The notes beneath the pieces are model-generated. The model worked only from the letters and a program-made list of their open reading frames with translations, was not told the origin of the DNA and made no database searches. The translations under genes were made by a program, and so were the position numbers. A DNA stretch of 64,000 nucleotides from Actinomycetes bacterium (GTDB lineage: Bacteria; Planctomycetota; Phycisphaerae; JAACET01): contig JAUXAG010000007.1 of NCBI GenBank assembly GCA_030614915.1, positions 62,001 through 126,000 on the forward strand, read 5' to 3'. Positions 59,891 through 64,000 of this stretch are shown here, one piece after another. Position 1 is the stretch's first letter. Every line of letters begins with the position of its first letter.

Positions 59891-60568
59891 CTAGGAGATG
59901 AGTTCTATGGGAGCGCCGATGTCGGCGACGATAACTTTTCCGGTGTAGGCGTCGGCGCCGGGGGCGTCGAAACCCATTTTTCTGGCTACGAAGGTTACGG
60001 TAGTCTCCGCTCGCACGGCCAAGCCCAGAGGTTGGCCGGTATCGCAGTCCAGGCCCGAAGGAATGTCCACGGCCAAGACCCTTCTGCCGCTGGAATTGAT
60101 TTGTTCGATGACGTCTTTGTAAAAGCTGCGGACCTGGCCGGATAAGCCCGTGCCAAAGATGGCGTCGATCACCAACTCGGCCCTTTGTAATTCGTCGCCC
60201 AGTTGAGCCAAACCCCCCTGATCCTGAGTGAGTAGCTTCAGGCAAAGGCCCATACGCTTGATAATCTCAAGGTTGGTTCGGGCATCACCGGCTATGCGCG
60301 ACTCTTGGCCGACGATCACAACGATCGGCAGGTAGCCGGCGTTGTGCAGATGCCTGGCTACGGCAAAGCCATCGCCGGCATTGTTGCCGGTGCCGGCAAT
60401 AATAACTACACGCGAACCGCCGGCCTTGGCCAACATCCGCTCGGCGGACCTGAAGAGCCCCCGGGAGGCGTTCTCCATGAGGGCAATCCCAGGGATGCCG
60501 TAATGGTCGATGGCCCGGCGGTCAACTTCTCGAATCTGATCTCGGCTAAGGACTAGTTCTTGGGGCAC
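59891..60568 (-). CDS. nnrE: NAD(P)H-hydrate epimerase
   Basis: The YjeF_N-type epimerase repairs damaged (R)-NAD(P)HX. Signatures are LMENASRGL, the [19 protein letters not shown] loop, [15 protein letters not shown] and [17 protein letters not shown]. The 225-residue length means the C-terminal dehydratase (NnrD) of two-domain enzymes is absent, and no separate nnrD is visible nearby. It starts 42 bases after lpxB and may share its transcript. Confidence 0.93.
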   Translation of the reverse strand: MPQELVLSRDQIREVDRRAIDHYGIPGIALMENASRGLFRSAERMLAKAGGSRVVIIAGTGNNAGDGFAVARHLHNAGYLPIVVIVGQESRIAGDARTNLEIIKRMGLCLKLLTQDQGGLAQLGDELQRAELVIDAIFGTGLSGQVRSFYKDVIEQINSSGRRVLAVDIPSGLDCDTGQPLGLAVRAETTVTFVARKMGFDAPGADAYTGKVIVADIGAPIELIS

Positions 60569-60610
60569 AATAAGGAGCTCTGTCTGTTTGATACGGGCTT
60601 ATAGTCGCGG

Positions 60611-61744
60611 TCAATGTTTATCAGCAAGTTCGAGGAGCATTTGTGCGGCAGCGTCAGCGGAGTTGCCTTGTTTTAGCGGCTGGGTGATTTCCAGCAGACG
60701 ACGGGAGGTTTGGGCCAATCCTTGGGAATCGGCCAGTAACTCCAGGACTTTTTCGACAACGGGTTCGACTGAGCCGTACCAGGGCATAAATTCGGGGACG
60801 ATGATTCTGCCGGCCAGGATATTCACCAGGCACATGGGCCTTTGGGGTACCAGCCACCAACCGACGAGTTTCCAGAGCACAGGATTGACGTGGTACATGA
60901 CCACCATGGGTTTTCCGTGGGCAGCGACCTCCAAAGTGGCTGTACCTGAAGCTACCACACAGAAATCGCTGGCCTCGATGGCCTGATGGATGATCCCACA
61001 GGACAGGTGGAAATCGGCTCTGTCAGTGCCCAGCAGATCATCGATGGTCTGCAAGATTGCCTCATTGGCCGTGGGGATTACAAAACGAGCCTGGGGCCAT
61101 TGTTCGCGAACGCGCTTGGCGATGGTGATCATGGCGGGCATCAAGGCCTGGACCTCGTGGGCCCGGGAACCAGGCAGCAGGGCCAAAGTGGGCCGACCTG
61201 TTTCGAACTTGGCCGGTTGAGACTTATCCCAACTTCTAAAGTCGTCAAGAAGAGGACAGCCGACGTAGGTGGCGTCAATTCCGTAGCCTCGAAACAGCTC
61301 CTGCTCGAAAGGGAGGATACAGGCTACCTTGTCGATGAGTCGTCGCAGCTTTTTCCTTCGGTGCCTGGCCCAGGCCCAGACCTGTGGTGCAATATAATAC
61401 AAACTGGGAATGCGGGCGTTCTTGGCTTTGCGGGCCATGGGAAAATGCAGGGCGGGCGAATCCACAAACACGGCAGCGTCAAAGTTGAAGTGCTTCATGG
61501 CCTGGCCGGCCCGGTGAATGACCTTGAGAAAATATCCAACCTTGCCAAAGGCCAGATAGGTCATGGCCGACTTGTCCAATACCTCAGCGACCAGTTCGAC
61601 GCCCTGGTCGGCAAGCTTTTCCCCGCCTACTCCGATAAAGGTGGTTTGGGGGCACAAACGGCGGACGGCCCGGACGAGCTTGGCGGCGTGTAGCTCCGCG
61701 GACATATCCGCAGCAGAAATGAATATCAGAGGATGGTCTTTCAA
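60611..61744 (-). CDS. lpxB: Lipid-A-disaccharide synthase
   Basis: LpxB condenses UDP-diacylglucosamine with lipid X to lipid A disaccharide. A GT-B protein of normal length (377) with FISAADMSAELHAA, VFVDSPALHFPMA, YYIAPQVWAWARHR, LLPGSRAHEVQAL, VASGTATLEVAAHGKPMVVMYHVNP and a C-terminal VPEFMPWYGSVE. The SAADMSAELH start differs from the common AGExSGD motif, but the rest is strong. It follows a DUF374 acyltransferase by 21 bases, indicating a lipid A pathway in this planctomycete. Confidence 0.93.
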   Translation of the reverse strand: MKDHPLIFISAADMSAELHAAKLVRAVRRLCPQTTFIGVGGEKLADQGVELVAEVLDKSAMTYLAFGKVGYFLKVIHRAGQAMKHFNFDAAVFVDSPALHFPMARKAKNARIPSLYYIAPQVWAWARHRRKKLRRLIDKVACILPFEQELFRGYGIDATYVGCPLLDDFRSWDKSQPAKFETGRPTLALLPGSRAHEVQALMPAMITIAKRVREQWPQARFVIPTANEAILQTIDDLLGTDRADFHLSCGIIHQAIEASDFCVVASGTATLEVAAHGKPMVVMYHVNPVLWKLVGWWLVPQRPMCLVNILAGRIIVPEFMPWYGSVEPVVEKVLELLADSQGLAQTSRRLLEITQPLKQGNSADAAAQMLLELADKH

Positions 61745-61765
61745 AAAATGGGCCCTATGAGGGTT

Positions 61766-62491
61766 CTAGTGTTTTCGGGGGCCCGTACATTGGGCCAAGG
61801 TCTCACCGGGTTTGCCGTGCTGCCTAAGGCGAAGTGAAGTGGTCAGGTCCAACTCTATCAGTCGGTTCTCCAGGAGTTTTCTGGCCTGTTCGAGCCCCTT
61901 TTGTCTGGAGCGTCGGGGGACGGTTATAGCCGGGGCCATCTCAAAGGCTACCTTGGCAAAGGGTATCGGGATAATGAACCTGTCCCAACTGTGCAACTCC
62001 CTGCGAATGCTGACCTGATAAGAAACAGGCATGATGGGCAAGGAGGTCATCTGGGCGAGTTTGATTATACCGGGCTGAACCTGGCACCTTGGCCCGCGCG
62101 GGCCGTCCGGGGCGATGGCAATATCGTAGCCCTGTCGAGCTATTCTGGTAGCCTGGACAAAGGTTCCGGTTCCGCCGGTGCTGGTCGAACCTCGGATAGA
62201 ACGAAAGCCAAACCTGTGCAGGAAGTCGGCGAGAAACTGCCCGTCGCGCGATCTGGAAACCATGGCCACCAGGTGTGTGAGGTTCATTTCATAGCGATAG
62301 ATGAATGGCAGCAGGAGGGTGCGATTGTGCCAGAAGGCACAGATTATTTGGCCGTGCTTTTGGTAGGCCTGGGCCAGGTTCTCGCTGCCGAAGACCTCCA
62401 GTCGCATGGTGGGCCAGGCAGCCCGGCCCAGCAGGAATAGCAGTTGGGGGCCGATGGTACGCAGTATCTTGACTGTCTTCAATACATTCAT
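61766..62491 (-). CDS. DUF374/LpxL-like acyltransferase, 241 aa
   Basis: A lysophospholipid-acyltransferase-like protein of the DUF374 group. It has the NRTLLLPF block following a CAFWHN (HxN instead of HxxxxD), the SRSRDGQFLADFLHRFGFRSIRGS strand-helix, IAPDGPRGPRCQVQPGIIKLAQ and LPIMPVSYQV. It is encoded just before lpxB and is a good candidate for a late acyltransferase of lipid A, but specificity is inferred from position only. Confidence 0.85.
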   Translation of the reverse strand: MNVLKTVKILRTIGPQLLFLLGRAAWPTMRLEVFGSENLAQAYQKHGQIICAFWHNRTLLLPFIYRYEMNLTHLVAMVSRSRDGQFLADFLHRFGFRSIRGSTSTGGTGTFVQATRIARQGYDIAIAPDGPRGPRCQVQPGIIKLAQMTSLPIMPVSYQVSIRRELHSWDRFIIPIPFAKVAFEMAPAITVPRRSRQKGLEQARKLLENRLIELDLTTSLRLRQHGKPGETLAQCTGPRKH

Positions 62492-62747
62492 ATGCGTCCT
62501 AGCCGTCCTGTGGCAAGGCGGACATCAATACCGAGAAAATTATCGCACAAGAGTAGTGCTGAGTCAACAAACTTGCCCGGGCCAGACTGAGCTTTTTGTC
62601 GGAAGGGTTTGGCTGCGGGGGGTTTGTCCTTGTGCCCGGAGAATTATCGACTATGATAGTTGGCCAAACAAGCCGTCGGGGGATTTGCGGCGATTTCAGG
62701 GATAGTCCCAAAAGCAAGCGCCTAATATCAGAAAGGACGATAGTACC

Positions 62748-63545
62748 ATGTTGATCGTTGGGGAGAAAATCAACGCCACCCGCAAGCGAATCGCACTCGC
62801 CTGCCAGGAGGGTAATGCAGAGCTGATTGCCCAAACCGTCAAGGAACAGGCCCAAGCAGGAGCGGATTACATCGACGTCAATGCCGGGCTGCCGGGCAAA
62901 GAGGTCCAGACCATGCAGTGGCTGCTGGAGCTGGTACAGCAGAGCACGGAGCTGCCGATTATGCTGGACAGCTCTGATCCGCAGGCCATAAAAAAAGGGC
63001 TCGAACTGGTGAAGAGAAAACCGATCGTCAACAGCATTTCGATGGAAAAGGATCGGCTGGAGAGTTTTACCCCGCTGGTAGCCGAACACGACTGCAGTGT
63101 GGTGGGGTTGTGCGTCTCGGATGCGGGCATGCCCAGCGGGGTGGATGATCGTTTGGCTACGGCCGATGCCCTTATCGAACACCTGACGGGAACCTGCGGC
63201 AAAAAGATCGAGGAAATCTACCTGGACCTGGGGGTCTTTCCAGTCAGCGCCCAGCCGCAAGCCCCCATGGACATGGCAATGGCTGTGGAAAAAGTGATGG
63301 CCAAATATCCCGGCCTGCACACCATAGCCGGCTTGAGCAACGTCTCCTTCGGGCTGCCGGAACGCAGGCTGCTGAATTTGACCTTTTTGGCTTTGCTCAT
63401 TTCGCGGGGTCTGGATGCGGCCATTTGCGATCCCAATGCTGCGGGGCTCAAGGCTACGATCGCCGCGGCTAAGCTGCTGAGCAATCGCGATGAGTTCGCC
63501 ATGAACTACATAACCGCCCACCGGGAAGGAAAACTGAGCAGCTAA
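62748..63545 (+). CDS. Methyltetrahydrofolate:corrinoid methyltransferase-like
   Basis: A pterin-binding TIM barrel of 265 residues. Signatures are IVGEKINATRKRI, GADYIDVNAGLPGKE, IMLDSSDPQAIKKGL, KPIVNSISMEKDRL, YLDLGVFPVSAQP, TIAGLSNVSFGLPERRLLN and DAAICDPNAAG. These are shared by the methyltetrahydrofolate methyltransferase of the Wood-Ljungdahl pathway (AcsE) and the pterin domain of MetH. It passes a methyl group to a corrinoid protein. No corrinoid protein gene is next to it. Confidence 0.9.
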   Translation: MLIVGEKINATRKRIALACQEGNAELIAQTVKEQAQAGADYIDVNAGLPGKEVQTMQWLLELVQQSTELPIMLDSSDPQAIKKGLELVKRKPIVNSISMEKDRLESFTPLVAEHDCSVVGLCVSDAGMPSGVDDRLATADALIEHLTGTCGKKIEEIYLDLGVFPVSAQPQAPMDMAMAVEKVMAKYPGLHTIAGLSNVSFGLPERRLLNLTFLALLISRGLDAAICDPNAAGLKATIAAAKLLSNRDEFAMNYITAHREGKLSS

Positions 63546-63698
63546 AGCTGAGCTGTTCGCTAATCTGGGATTTCGCATGTAACCTTGTATATTTAATCAG
63601 CTACGCCGCTGATCATCCCTATCAATTCTACCCCCCCGCCACCTTCGCCGGACTCGGGCCATCTGTCGCCTGGAACAGGAGGTACTGTTCACCTTTAT
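63546..63698. other. Intergenic gap
   Basis: The gap lies between the convergent methyltransferase and membrane-protein genes. A short pyrimidine/C-rich patch is present; no clear hairpin plus T-run was found. Confidence 0.3.
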
Positions 63699-64000
63699 CT
63701 AACAGGATGAAAGATACATAGCCAGACAGGAAATACCTATGCCCACCAAGGCAAGTACACGTCCTCTTAGTAGTCCCTTTCTTTGTTCAATGACAATCAC
63801 AGCAGATATTCCAAGTATCATTCCTGGAATCCCCCAAAATGCAAAATACCCCAAGACATCCCTGAGTATCAATCCTGGGATGCCCCAGGACTCGCACAGA
63901 GCTGAGACAAGACCAGATAGCCCCAATACTATTGAAGCAATTGCTAGGCGTGAGATTCTTGGTTTCTTGAGTCGTATCTGCCCTTCCTTTTGGTTCAGAT
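63699..64000 (-). CDS. DUF4190-like membrane protein, partial at right edge
   Basis: The frame is open to the last base of the window, so the N-terminus is missing. The residues visible before TTG 63926 (KKPRISRLAIASIVLGLSG) match the start of the DUF4190 type, which is a small cytoplasmic region followed by hydrophobic helices. Three hydrophobic segments follow: LAIASIVLGLSGLVS, GYFAFWGIPGMILGISAVIV and VLALVGIGISCLAMYL, with GIPG turns. Function is unknown. Confidence 0.7.
   Translation of the reverse strand, partial: LNQKEGQIRLKKPRISRLAIASIVLGLSGLVSALCESWGIPGLILRDVLGYFAFWGIPGMILGISAVIVIEQRKGLLRGRVLALVGIGISCLAMYLSSC

Noticed and set aside
1-64000. CRISPR array or cas genes
   Set aside because: No regularly spaced repeat with unique spacers and no Cas-like protein was found on either strand.

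Overview
The window reads as part of the chromosome of an uncultured planctomycete, most likely of the Phycisphaerae/Sedimentisphaerales type. The signs are PEP-CTERM secreted proteins, a planctomycete-style tyrosine integrase, McsA/McsB arginine kinase, a PilM-PilN-like fusion next to a secretin, lipid A and LPS-core type genes, and an anaerobe-leaning gene set (HypA/HypB nickel insertion, a corrinoid methyltetrahydrofolate methyltransferase, a UroD-like protein). This assignment is inference from gene content; no rRNA gene is present.

Bases 1 to about 17,000 are an integrated accessory region ending at a tRNA-Glu gene (16969-17040, minus strand). Its left attachment site was not found in the window. 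From left to right it holds three unrecognised ORFs (270-2872), a candidate structured RNA before a 49-codon ORF (3225-3546), a small DUF3072-like protein, a toxin-antitoxin-like pair of archaeal type (4054-4664), a large STAND-like P-loop NTPase (4772-7147, minus) divergent from a two-repeat protein, an iteron-like repeat cluster (8261-8350), and one long plus-strand operon (8774-15615). That operon encodes a small membrane protein, a multi-Cys zinc protein, a HerA/TraG-like ATPase with a winged helix, a possible PD-(D/E)XK protein, a membrane protein, a GrpE-like protein, a lidless Hsp70, a VWA protein, two membrane proteins and an excisionase. A separately promoted integrase follows. The chaperone, VWA and ATPase combination is the best candidate here for an undescribed system.

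Bases 17,100 to 64,000 look like ordinary, more GC-rich host chromosome. Plus-strand genes up to 21,607 are trpF (its catalytic Cys replaced by Glu), ahcY, a QueD/PTPS-like gene, mcsA-mcsB and groES. Then come nadA, a UroD-like gene, and a NUDIX gene downstream of an HtrA protease and a catalytically degenerate PDZ lipoprotein (21,877-28,494). A duplicated promoter and leader drives two PEP-CTERM genes (28,726-31,104). These are followed by a double-ACT protein, a Gfo/Idh/MocA-like gene, rplT and purM.

The minus-strand run 48,494 to 34,400 begins with a type IV pilus/type II secretion-like cluster (PilM-N fusion, two inner-membrane proteins, secretin, coiled-coil lipoprotein). Pyruvate kinase, hypA-hypB, a DNA methyltransferase fused to an Mrr-like nuclease domain, and a membrane protein follow. 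From 48,578 onwards are mtaB, a sugar-kinase/glycosyltransferase fusion, another glycosyltransferase, a transglutaminase-like protein, a zinc dehydrogenase, a Xer recombinase, an ECF sigma factor with a probable anti-sigma partner, nnrE, lpxB with a DUF374 acyltransferase, and the corrinoid methyltransferase. A DUF4190-like membrane gene runs off the right edge.
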